A DNA stretch of 58,282 nucleotides, from the NCBI GenBank assembly GCA_014360905.1, contig JACIWW010000019.1:1-58282 (forward strand), read 5' to 3'. Below the pieces are notes generated by a model. The model did not search any database. It was not told where the DNA came from and saw only the letters and a list, made by a program, of their open reading frames with translations. How positions within the stretch are numbered: position 1 is the first letter of the stretch; every line of letters starts with the position of its first letter. Below, in pieces: positions 23,329-31,979 of this stretch. The stretch comes from Chloroflexota bacterium. GTDB lineage: Bacteria; Chloroflexota; Anaerolineae; UBA2200. The position numbers and the translations under genes were made by a program.

Positions 23329-23460
23329 TCTTTAGTTGTCACAACTCACAAGGGGTCATAGAGCCTTTTTGAGAATAAAACTAGCCCGTTGGATTATAAA
23401 TCAAGCCCACATAAATAGAAATTTTCCGTCATCTCTATCATTCGTGAGCACGAATCTGTT

Positions 23461-25926
23461 TCAGGTACGTAATTGCGCACCTAGTTCTCTCTCTAGTGTT
23501 CTTTGTATGCGCAATTGAACTCTGTCCACTTCGTCATCGGTCAAGGTGCGGTCCATGGCTTGATAGGTGAGTGTATAAGCCAAGCTTTTCTTGCCCGGTG
23601 GCACCGGTGCACCGCGGTACACATCGAACAGCTCCACCTTCTGCAATAACTTGCCACCAGCCCTCACAATAGCGTCGCGCACCTGCACTGCGGGCACATC
23701 CTCATCCACAACCAGAGCCAGGTCTCGCGCTACGGCAGGAAAGCGCGAAATTGGCTGGTAGTAATAGGAGGAGGGCGCAAGCGCCAGAAGGGCTTCCAGG
23801 TCGAACTCCAATAGGCACACCCGTTGCGCAGGCAAATCAAAATTCTCCCGCACCAGTGGATGCACCTCGCCTAGCACGCCGATGTCGCAGTCATTCATCA
23901 CCAGCTTGGCTACCCGGCCAGTTTGGAATGCGGGGTGATCTGTCGGCTCGAAGGAATAGCCAGTAATGTGCAGATGATGGAGCAGAGTTTCAACCACGCC
24001 TTTCAGGTCATAAAAGTCTAGTGGCTCCCCTCGCTTTACTGCCCAACTCGTGACGTGACGAGGGCCAGTCAGCGCAATCCCCAAACGGCGAGGTTCGTCC
24101 GGAAGCTCCTGCCCTGGCTGCGGCAGATAGACCCTCGCTATCTCAAAGATAGTCACCCGCTCCGTGAAGCGCAGGTTATCGCGCAGCGTCTCTAGCAGTG
24201 AATTCATCAGAGTGCGCCGCATATATTCCCGCTCGCTGGTTAGCGGATTGGCCAAGCGGATATAGCCGTTTGGATCCACTGCTTTCCTGGCAGGATCGAG
24301 CTTGGACACGCTCTCTAGATTGGTCAATGAGTAGGTGATTACCTCCGTCAACCCACAGCCAACGAGGATGTCCCGCACTTGCTGCTCTCCCTCCAGGCTG
24401 AAATTGCGGCGTTGTGGCGGCAACTCGTCCCGCAAAAGCGTATCCGGTATCTTGTCATAGCCAACAACACGCGCCACCTCTTCTACTACATCTGCGGGTA
24501 TCTCGACGTCCAGGCGATAATAAGGCACGGTAATGCGAATTGGAGCGGGATCTTCGCCAGGTTCACAGGCGAATCCCAGCGATTGCAGGATTCCCACCGT
24601 CTGCTGGCGACTGATCTGGATGCCCAGCAAGCGGGTGACCTCCCCGGATGGCAGGTCAATGGTCCTGATCTGCTGCTTTACAGGGTAGCAATCGGCAATG
24701 CCTGCTGCGATCACTCCACCCGCTAGTTGACGCATCAGTTCGCTAGCACGCTGAGCAGCTATGACTGTGGCCTCAGGGGGCAAACCACGTCCAAAGCGAA
24801 GCGATGCTTCGCTGGGCAACTTGAGCAACTCGGAGGTACGGCGGTTATTGAGATTGTTGAAGTTGGCAGACTCCAGAAGCACGTTCGTGGTGAAGGGACT
24901 GATTTCAGTGTCCAAGCCGCCCATCACGCCAGCAATAGCCACAGGGCCACTGCCATCGGTAATAAGCAGCATATCGGGTTCAAGCTGGCGCTCAACGCCA
25001 TCCAAAGTGGTAATGGTCTCCCCTTGCCGGGCGCGACGCACAATAATCACAGGTTTCTCACCTGTTGTGCGGCCGCGCAACTTATCATAGTCAAAGGCAT
25101 GCAGGGGTTGGCCCCATTCCAGCATGACATAGTTGGTGATGTCCACGATGCAATTGATGGGGCGCATCCCAGCCATGCGCAGACGCCGCTGCATCCATAC
25201 GGGCGATGGGCCAACTTTGACCCCCTTAATCAATGTGGCACTGTAGCGCGCACACAAGTCTGGATCGGCGATCTCGATTTCGATCTGACCCGCAATGGGC
25301 GTTCCCTCTGCCTTCATTGTTGGTTCAGTCAACTTGAGCTTCTGGCCAGTAAGTGCAGCCACCTCTCGAGCCACGCCAATGACCGAGAGACAGCGGCCCA
25401 GGTTAGGGGTCAGGTCTATATCCAGAACCGTGTCCCCAAGATAGTCCTGCAAAGGCACCCCCACCGGCGCATCTGCATCGAGGATCAGGATGCCCTCATG
25501 CTCGTCCGACAATCCAAGTTCCTTCTCCGAGCAGACCATGCCTGCCGAGAGCACACCGCGAATCTTGGTCGGTTTAAGCGTAATGTAGCGCCGTTCCTCG
25601 GAATAGCCATCGATGAGCTTGGCGCCACTGCGGGCAAAGGCTACTTTCTGCCCACGGTCGCCCACCCTCAAGTTGGTTGCTCCGGTGACCACAGCCTCTG
25701 GCTCACCCGCGCCATGATCCACCACGGCGATGGTCAAGCGGTCAGCATTGGGGTGCGGGCGCACCTCCACTACCTCGCCTACTACGATTTTGTCGCGGTC
25801 CCACTCCGCACCAATCTGCTCGATTGCTGCTACCTCCAACCCAGCCAAGGTCATGCGTTCCGCCAATTCGGGCAAAGGCAGCACAATGTCCACATACTCT
25901 TTTAGCCAGCTTAACGGTACCCTCAT
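23461..25926 (-). CDS. pheT: Phenylalanyl-tRNA synthetase beta subunit
   Basis: An 821-residue subunit with the usual module order: N-terminal B1 and tRNA-binding OB fold (EVRPHPNADRLTIAVVD near 55), B3/B4 editing domain (about 200-400), B5 domain (LPSGEVTRLLGIQISRQQT near 425), synthetase-like core, and C-terminal ferredoxin-like anticodon-binding domain (YYQPISRFPAVARDLALVVD, near 730). It follows pheS after 27 bases and is expected to be co-transcribed from the T-box leader. Confidence 0.96.
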   Translation of the reverse strand: MRVPLSWLKEYVDIVLPLPELAERMTLAGLEVAAIEQIGAEWDRDKIVVGEVVEVRPHPNADRLTIAVVDHGAGEPEAVVTGATNLRVGDRGQKVAFARSGAKLIDGYSEERRYITLKPTKIRGVLSAGMVCSEKELGLSDEHEGILILDADAPVGVPLQDYLGDTVLDIDLTPNLGRCLSVIGVAREVAALTGQKLKLTEPTMKAEGTPIAGQIEIEIADPDLCARYSATLIKGVKVGPSPVWMQRRLRMAGMRPINCIVDITNYVMLEWGQPLHAFDYDKLRGRTTGEKPVIIVRRARQGETITTLDGVERQLEPDMLLITDGSGPVAIAGVMGGLDTEISPFTTNVLLESANFNNLNNRRTSELLKLPSEASLRFGRGLPPEATVIAAQRASELMRQLAGGVIAAGIADCYPVKQQIRTIDLPSGEVTRLLGIQISRQQTVGILQSLGFACEPGEDPAPIRITVPYYRLDVEIPADVVEEVARVVGYDKIPDTLLRDELPPQRRNFSLEGEQQVRDILVGCGLTEVITYSLTNLESVSKLDPARKAVDPNGYIRLANPLTSEREYMRRTLMNSLLETLRDNLRFTERVTIFEIARVYLPQPGQELPDEPRRLGIALTGPRHVTSWAVKRGEPLDFYDLKGVVETLLHHLHITGYSFEPTDHPAFQTGRVAKLVMNDCDIGVLGEVHPLVRENFDLPAQRVCLLEFDLEALLALAPSSYYYQPISRFPAVARDLALVVDEDVPAVQVRDAIVRAGGKLLQKVELFDVYRGAPVPPGKKSLAYTLTYQAMDRTLTDDEVDRVQLRIQRTLERELGAQLRT

Positions 25927-25953
25927 CGTGTCATCTCCTTCACAATATCTGGC

Positions 25954-26985
25954 TTACGCAAACTGCTGCAAGAAGCGCAAGTCGTTGGCAAAGAAGTAAC
26001 GGATATCATCAATGCCATATTTCAGCATGGCAATGCGCTCTGGCCCCATGCCAAAGGCAAAGCCAGTGTAGATAGCAGGGTCGTAGCCTCCGTTGCATAG
26101 CACCTGTGGATGCACCATGCCCGAGCCCAAGATCTCTAGCCAGCCTGTGTACTTACAAACACGGCATCCCTTGCCCTTGCAAAGGATACAATCAATGTCC
26201 ATCTCTGCGCTGGGCTCTGTGAACGGGAAGTAACTGGCGCGGAAGCGCACTTTGCGTTCTGCACCAAACATCTGTCGGGCAAAGTGGGTCAGCACACCTT
26301 TCAGGTCGCCCATCGTTACATGATAGCCGATGGCCAGCCCCTCAACCTGGTAGAACATGGATTCATGTCGAGCCGTGACCTGCTCATAGCGATAGCATTT
26401 TCCGGGCAAGATGACCCGAATCGGTTCGGGACAATACATGCGCATGACCCGTATCTGCCCTGGGGAGGTATGCGTGCGCAACAACACCCCTTCGCGCGTG
26501 GTGTGTAACGTGCTCCACATGTCGCGCGCGGGATGGTAGGGAGGGATGTTGAGCAATTGGAAATTATTGAGATCTGTTTCCACCTCCGGAGTTTCCACCA
26601 CCTGGAAGCCCATTTGTGCGAAGATGGCGTAAATCTCGCGCAATGTGCGTGTGCTGATATGCAGGCAGCCAGGGCCAACCGGACGTCCTGGCAAAGTCAC
26701 GTCAATCCGTTCCTCTGCTAGCCGGCGCTGGATTTCCTCCCGTTTGAGTGCTTCTGCCTTCTCTGCGTAAGCCCGCTCCAAGGTCAGCCTGAGTTGGTTG
26801 GCAGCTTGGCCGATGGCAGGCCGCTCCTCAGGTGGCAACTGCCCCATGCCGCGCAGGATAGCAGTGAGTGACCCCTTCCGCCCCAGGTAGGCGACACGCC
26901 ATTTGTCCAAGGCTTCCGTCGAACTCACATCTTTCAGTTCGTCCAGAGCTTTCTTCTCCAGCGCGCGCAATTGATCTGAGACCAT
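25954..26985 (-). CDS. pheS: Phenylalanyl-tRNA synthetase alpha subunit
   Basis: Catalytic class II subunit, 343 residues with ATG 26985 (GGGAGG upstream); the frame is open to 27024. It has an N-terminal coiled coil (about 1-85), then motif 2 (MYCPEPIRVILPGKCYRYE) and motif 3 (YTGFAFGMGPERIAMLKYGI) near the C-terminus. A CxxC-x4-CxxC segment (CILCKGKGCRVC) is typical of many bacterial PheS proteins. It pairs with PheT as an alpha2-beta2 enzyme. Confidence 0.96.
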   Translation of the reverse strand: MVSDQLRALEKKALDELKDVSSTEALDKWRVAYLGRKGSLTAILRGMGQLPPEERPAIGQAANQLRLTLERAYAEKAEALKREEIQRRLAEERIDVTLPGRPVGPGCLHISTRTLREIYAIFAQMGFQVVETPEVETDLNNFQLLNIPPYHPARDMWSTLHTTREGVLLRTHTSPGQIRVMRMYCPEPIRVILPGKCYRYEQVTARHESMFYQVEGLAIGYHVTMGDLKGVLTHFARQMFGAERKVRFRASYFPFTEPSAEMDIDCILCKGKGCRVCKYTGWLEILGSGMVHPQVLCNGGYDPAIYTGFAFGMGPERIAMLKYGIDDIRYFFANDLRFLQQFA

Positions 26986-27065
26986 GTCTTGCCTCCCTTT
27001 GATTGCTTCAAATCCCCAAAGCATGCCCTCTCGCCAACATCCGATGGACTATTCTGCAGTTAGTA

Positions 27066-27370
27066 AAACAAAACGGTTGTGACTTCAGGGACGAAGTCGC
27101 AACCGTTACGTCTCCGCGGTACCACCCTGTTTGGCCAAGTGTATCTTGACCCTCTCTATGCTGGCGGCCAACGCTTAAACATGGCTTACCAGCCGCCCGG
27201 CTAACGGCGGGCTGCCGGAGCGACCTACTTACAAACGCGGCAGGCGTTTGGTTCAGTCGTCGGCTCAGGAGTGAACTTCAGCGAGGTACTTCCCAAGGAG
27301 GCTTCCAGTCCAGGACCTCCTCTCCCTGTTGGCCCTCACTCGCTTACTCTCTCCGTCGCAGCCTTTCGCT
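27066..27370 (-). promoter_or_regulatory. T-box riboswitch leader of pheS-pheT
   Basis: On the minus strand the T-box AGGGTGGTACCGCGG corresponds to 27114-27128, with TGGT matching the ACCA end of tRNA-Phe. The terminator is GAAGTCGCAACCGTT/AACGGTTGTGACTTC (27093-27107 and 27072-27086 in plus coordinates), followed on the transcript by TTGTTTT. The intervening 27130-27370 holds the stem I region. The specifier codon was not assigned. The rest of the roughly 570-base gap to the next gene (27403-27559) shows no gene. Confidence 0.85.
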
Positions 27371-27374
27371 TCTC

Positions 27375-27402
27375 ATTATAGGCAGGATGCCGTTCTAGTC
27401 AA
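27375..27402 (-). promoter_or_regulatory. pheST promoter
   Basis: On the minus strand TTGACT (27402-27397) and TATAAT (27380-27375) are separated by 16 bases, directly ahead of the T-box leader. Confidence 0.75.
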
Positions 27403-27559
27403 ATATGAATACCGAGCTTCGCACATGAGTTGGTAGATCTTTGCAAGACCCGGATTTTGAAAGCGCAGAGTCCCAATGAGGCGAGATTCTTCGCTGCTTC
27501 GCGGCTCAGCATCACATTGCGAGGGGGTGCACCTGCTCAAACTGGATCACAGTCCAGCC

Positions 27560-28837
27560 CTATCCCTCGCTTTCGCTGCTCACATTATGTAAGTTCGCCA
27601 CCGCCGGTGGCTTCCACAACCACATAGCGAGAGCAGCAAGCAAAGCCAAGATCGCACCAAAGAAGAATGGCGCTGGAGCGCCAAAGCCTCGGAAGCCCAG
27701 GGCGGGCAACCCATCCCACAACAACCCTGCAATAAGCGAAGCAGGGAAATCCAAGATGCCCAAAACTGCGTTGTAGGTGCCGTAAGCGGTACCGCGCACG
27801 GCCTCAGGCACGATATCTGCTATCATCGCTTTTGCCGTGCCGTAGCTCAAGCCATAGTACAGGCCATACAAGGCATAGAACAGCCACACCTGCCAGCCTT
27901 GCTTGGCCAGCGCGAAGCCCAAATAGATGAGGGCATAGACTAGCCAGCCACCGATGACCAGACTACGACGTCCGATGCGGTCGGATAACGACCCGGCAGG
28001 CGCAGAAATCAAGGTGTAAATCAAATTGAAGGTAGCGAGCATAGCAAGGACACCTAGGACGTTCAACCCTCGCTCCTGGGCACGCAAAACAAGAAATGCA
28101 TCCGATGAATTACCCAGGTCAAACAGCCCCACGATGAGCATAAACACCATGAACGGCTTGCCCAGACTGCGAAAAGCAAGTTTGGGAGCCTCTTGTTGCT
28201 TGGTCACCGCTACGTCTTGTGCACCCAGTGCCAAGGACAGCACTGCCAAAAACGCGGGGATAATGCTGATCAGCACGACCGCGCGAAACGTTGCCGCAGT
28301 CAACCCCACCTGCGATCGCTGGCTGAGCCAAACAACCAGAAGGGCAATCAGAATCCCCACCATGGCGCCACCGGTATCTGCCGCGCGTTGCAAGCCAAAA
28401 GCTAGGCCACGGTCTTGTTCACGCACTGAGTCTGCAATCAAAGCATCGCGTGGTGCAGTACGAATGCCCTTGCCAATGCGATCAGCCCAGCGTACCGCCG
28501 CTACGACCAACCAGGAGTTAGCGACGTAAAAGAAGGGCTTGACCACGGCAGAAATGCCATACCCGGCCACTGCCAGCCATTTCCTCTGACGCAGTTTGTC
28601 GGAAAGCCAACCAGAAAAGACCTTCAATAGGCTGGACGTCGCTTCGGCGATGCCCTCGATGAACCCAATGATGTTTGTCTTGATGCCCAGCACATTGGAC
28701 AAAAACAAGGGTAAGATATTGATCACCATCTCGGTAGAGATGTCCATGAAAAAGCTGGTCAGGCTGGTAGCCCAGATATTGCGATGCATGGTGCGCCAGC
28801 GCGGTTTTTCCACCAATTCTTGAGCAGTTTGAGACAT
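27560..28837 (-). CDS. Major facilitator superfamily transporter
   Basis: A 425-residue protein with about 12 hydrophobic segments. ATG 28837 is chosen since AAAGGTGG precedes it. The loop between helices 2 and 3 has GWLSDKLRQRKWLAVAGYG, the MFS motif A, and a second motif-A-like SDRIGRRSLVIGG lies in the second half. A cluster of charged residues (WADRIGKGIRTAPRDALIA) follows helix 4. The pattern fits the multidrug/unknown-substrate MFS group found beside metabolic genes. The substrate is not predictable. Confidence 0.85.
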   Translation of the reverse strand: MSQTAQELVEKPRWRTMHRNIWATSLTSFFMDISTEMVINILPLFLSNVLGIKTNIIGFIEGIAEATSSLLKVFSGWLSDKLRQRKWLAVAGYGISAVVKPFFYVANSWLVVAAVRWADRIGKGIRTAPRDALIADSVREQDRGLAFGLQRAADTGGAMVGILIALLVVWLSQRSQVGLTAATFRAVVLISIIPAFLAVLSLALGAQDVAVTKQQEAPKLAFRSLGKPFMVFMLIVGLFDLGNSSDAFLVLRAQERGLNVLGVLAMLATFNLIYTLISAPAGSLSDRIGRRSLVIGGWLVYALIYLGFALAKQGWQVWLFYALYGLYYGLSYGTAKAMIADIVPEAVRGTAYGTYNAVLGILDFPASLIAGLLWDGLPALGFRGFGAPAPFFFGAILALLAALAMWLWKPPAVANLHNVSSESEG

Positions 28838-29089
28838 AGTTACCACCTTTTTGCTTATGCCCAATGCTTTGTCAGTGGGCATATGCAGATTGATATAAAT
28901 GTCGGAAGAATTCTTGCACCACAACCCATACTAAGCTTCTCATCGAAAAAGTCGTTCAAATAACCTAAATATACACCCAACCGCCGTTGCCACCAAATCA
29001 ACAAATAGCCCCATGATAAGCAGCGAAATTGGGCAGTTATCCCCATGAAGATTTTTCCCATGAATGGCATAGGCAGATATAATGGGGAT

Positions 29090-30571
29090 ATGGCAAGGTC
29101 CTTGCATGACTGTCTAGCGGAATACCCACGCATTATGTTAGAGGCAATCGCAGAGGGATGGGGCATTTCTCTAACTGATGAGCGAACGCCTGAAATTATC
29201 GCACGGCTCGAAATGGAAATGACCAATGCGGAAACGGTGAGTATGGTTTTGCAACGCCTGAGCGATGCGGAGAGGGAAGCGCTGGCACTAGTCGCCTCTA
29301 CAGGACAGATAAAGGCTCATGTCATGGTTCGCCGCTATGGGCCCATCCGCCGCTTGGGCCCCGGTCGTCTCGAATGGGAGCAGGCTTGGAAACAACCTGC
29401 CTCAGCTACGGAAAGGCTCTGGTTTCTCGGTCTCATCTACCGCGGATATGGCCTAGACGAGCATTATCATGGCGAGATGTTCTTTATCCCACCGGAAATC
29501 CAGAGCGTCTTGCCGCCCTTGCCCATTCGCCTGCCTGTTTTCACTGTAGAACCCGCCCCAAAGCCAGCTGTTGTGCGCGACGACCGGGATGCCCTTGCCC
29601 GCGATGCATTTGTCATCCTCAGCTACTTGCGCAACCACGAAGTACGGGCCAGGATGGGCATATTGGCACCACATGTGCTGGCCCAGTTGCGCCCAAGGCT
29701 GGCCCATCCAGCAGACCAACAGCGTCTACTGCTTCTCCATCATCTCTGCCAGCAGACGGGCTTGATCCACAGGGAAGAAGGGCTATGGAAGCCAACCAGT
29801 GTAGCGGCGAGTTGGCTCAAAGAAGGAACTATAACCAGGTGCCGCGTCTTCTATCAGGCCTGGCTGGAAGATGCGAGTTGGAACGAACTTTGGATGGTTC
29901 CTGGCATACACTGCGAAGATACCGGCTGGTGCAATGACCCTGTGTTAGCACGTAAGGGTATCCTGAACCACTTACTGAAATGCCCTACCGACAGGTGGCT
30001 GACCATCGCTTCCTTGGTAGAGGCCATTCACGAAATTGATCCCGACTTTATGCGTCCAGATGGAGATTATGAGTCTTGGTATATTCGTGATGCTCATACT
30101 GGCCAGTATTTGATGGGCTACAGCGCTTGGGAAAAAGTGGAGGGTGCATGGATTCGCTACCTGCTAGAAGGCCCTTTATGCTGGCTCGGGGTGGTGGTAA
30201 CGGGGTACGCACAAGGAGCACAACGTGCCTCTTCCTTCATGGTTACGACTCTGGGGGCAGCCATTTTGGGATTGAGAGAAATCCAGGAAGAACCACCGCA
30301 GCAAATCGTGGTAAATCCCAATTTCCAAGTGCTTGTCCCGCATTCCGCAAGTTGGTATGACCGCTTTTTGGTGGAACGTTTTGCCCATTGGGTAGATGAA
30401 CGGGATGGGATTACACGTTATGTAATACGGGCTGATTCGGTGCGTGCCTGTCTGGCTAGCGGAGTAACCTGGAAGCAGATCCTCGCCTTCCTGCGTCGGG
30501 CTACGGGGAACAGAGTGCCGGAACCTGTACAGCGCGCTCTGCAATCCTGGGCAAAAGCGAACCCGGCGTGA
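29090..30571 (+). CDS. Helicase-associated (XPB/Ssl2-like N-terminal) domain protein
   Basis: A 493-residue soluble protein with ATG 29090 (GGGG upstream; the frame is open to 29045). The C-terminal third (QIVVNPNFQVLVPHSASWYD, then YVIRADSVRACLASGVTWKQ and ILAFLRRATG) matches the helicase-associated XPB/Ssl2-like N-terminal domain seen in proteins that lack the helicase itself. No Walker motifs are present. The N-terminal half contains winged-helix-like helices (LQRLSDAEREALALVA). A DNA-binding or regulatory role is plausible but unproven. It converges on the next gene with a two-base gap. Confidence 0.75.
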   Translation: MARSLHDCLAEYPRIMLEAIAEGWGISLTDERTPEIIARLEMEMTNAETVSMVLQRLSDAEREALALVASTGQIKAHVMVRRYGPIRRLGPGRLEWEQAWKQPASATERLWFLGLIYRGYGLDEHYHGEMFFIPPEIQSVLPPLPIRLPVFTVEPAPKPAVVRDDRDALARDAFVILSYLRNHEVRARMGILAPHVLAQLRPRLAHPADQQRLLLLHHLCQQTGLIHREEGLWKPTSVAASWLKEGTITRCRVFYQAWLEDASWNELWMVPGIHCEDTGWCNDPVLARKGILNHLLKCPTDRWLTIASLVEAIHEIDPDFMRPDGDYESWYIRDAHTGQYLMGYSAWEKVEGAWIRYLLEGPLCWLGVVVTGYAQGAQRASSFMVTTLGAAILGLREIQEEPPQQIVVNPNFQVLVPHSASWYDRFLVERFAHWVDERDGITRYVIRADSVRACLASGVTWKQILAFLRRATGNRVPEPVQRALQSWAKANPA

Positions 30572-30573
30572 TA

Positions 30574-31866
30574 CTACCAACTTATGCTGCGGATATTGGC
30601 CCAATCCCCAACTTCCGCGTAGATAATGGCGCCGGTGAATCCCTGAACGCGGTAGGTCTTGCCCCGCCACTTGATGTCGAACTCAGGCGTCAACGGAGAC
30701 CCTAGGTTGTTCTTGCGCGCGTACTTAGGGAATGCGGCATCCGGATTATAGGACAGACCTCGCCGGTTCCAGGCTGCATTGCGCAACGTCTCCTCCAAGG
30801 GCAGTGGGGAAACAGGCTCTGGGTCCGGCCCCATTGCTTTGACCGCGGCTACGACCGGCAGTTCACGATCCATGCGGTACCATGCACTTTCAGTCCAGGA
30901 CGAATCAATGTGCCCCATCCTTTCGTTGGCAATGAGCCACGGGCACATCGCAAAGAAATAGTCCTCGGCGTTATCCCGCAACCACTGGAACATGGCTACC
31001 GTGCGCTCTGCATGTCCCTCGTAGTTATAGCCGGGATAGCGTGAATCCCATTGCTGCCATCCCCCTTTGGGCACAAAAACACCGCCTTCAGTAGAGATAA
31101 CCGGTACCTGTAAGCCAAAGTGCTCCTGAAGCAACTGCGCCGGCACACGATGACCAATCAGGGAATTGTCGTCATCCATAATGGTCTTGCCTGGCTGATC
31201 CTGCTGGCAAATTGGATCGTAAGGGTATTCAAAGTGCCAGACGCCATTGCTATCCTTATAGCAATGGTTCAACACTCCATCGTGGACAGCAATCCAAGCC
31301 CCGTTGCGGAATACTTCCAAAGCATCAGCACGAGCATGCTGATCCAACCAGTTGAAGGCATTGATGTACCAAGGGATACTGCCGTGTTCAGAATGATGAC
31401 CGGATTGGGCCAAAGCAGGAAATGCAGGATAACCACCCAACGCGATAATCGCCTTGGCATCTTGTAACCAATGCTGCATCACAACATCGGGTCTGCCACC
31501 CGCTTGCCATTCTCCTGCTTGCCACTCTTCGGGCAGGTTCGGCTCGTTGTTGGTCTCAAAATACCGCACGCCCAGTGCAATGAGCTCAGCAACGGTCTGC
31601 TTCTCACGATCCCCAAGATGTCCAGGATTAGGGCGAGCACGGTAGAGACGTACTATGGGGATAATCCCTTTGGACAGCAGCTTTTGACAGACATGCTTCG
31701 AAGACCCCCCGCCATCATCCAGCAGTTTCACCCATTTCATGTTCATAGCCAGCAATTCGTTGATCCACCAATCCAGCGAAGAGCCCGAGGGGTGAAATAC
31801 CGAAGCAGACCAATGGATGCCTCGGCGGCTTTCATTTGCGGGGCGCACAAAATCCTGCAGGTTCAT
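30574..31866 (-). CDS. Glycoside-hydrolase-like TIM-barrel protein
   Basis: A 430-residue protein without signal peptide. A TIM-barrel clan-A pattern is visible: Glu108 in ETNNEPN after strand 4 (acid/base) and Glu260 in VISTEGG after strand 7 (nucleophile position), with Trp-rich loops. After a PEPVSP linker near 350, a C-terminal module of about 70 residues (AAWNRRGLSYNPDAAFPKYA, then VQGFTGAIIYAEVGDW) is attached. No specific GH family is recognised and the substrate is unknown. AGGAGG precedes the start. It is probably monocistronic. Confidence 0.65.
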   Translation of the reverse strand: MNLQDFVRPANESRRGIHWSASVFHPSGSSLDWWINELLAMNMKWVKLLDDGGGSSKHVCQKLLSKGIIPIVRLYRARPNPGHLGDREKQTVAELIALGVRYFETNNEPNLPEEWQAGEWQAGGRPDVVMQHWLQDAKAIIALGGYPAFPALAQSGHHSEHGSIPWYINAFNWLDQHARADALEVFRNGAWIAVHDGVLNHCYKDSNGVWHFEYPYDPICQQDQPGKTIMDDDNSLIGHRVPAQLLQEHFGLQVPVISTEGGVFVPKGGWQQWDSRYPGYNYEGHAERTVAMFQWLRDNAEDYFFAMCPWLIANERMGHIDSSWTESAWYRMDRELPVVAAVKAMGPDPEPVSPLPLEETLRNAAWNRRGLSYNPDAAFPKYARKNNLGSPLTPEFDIKWRGKTYRVQGFTGAIIYAEVGDWANIRSISW

Positions 31867-31979
31867 CGCATGACCTCCTCTATGTGTTCAGGGGCTGATA
31901 TGCATACATGCCATATTTGCCAGCAATATCACTGACAGGCTATTGTAACACAAAGTGTTTGGTTTACAAACACCTACGG

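Noticed and set aside
24727-25905. Plus-strand ORF of 392 codons
   Set aside because: It is antisense to pheT, which has full family motifs; the composition is a His/Gln-rich shadow.
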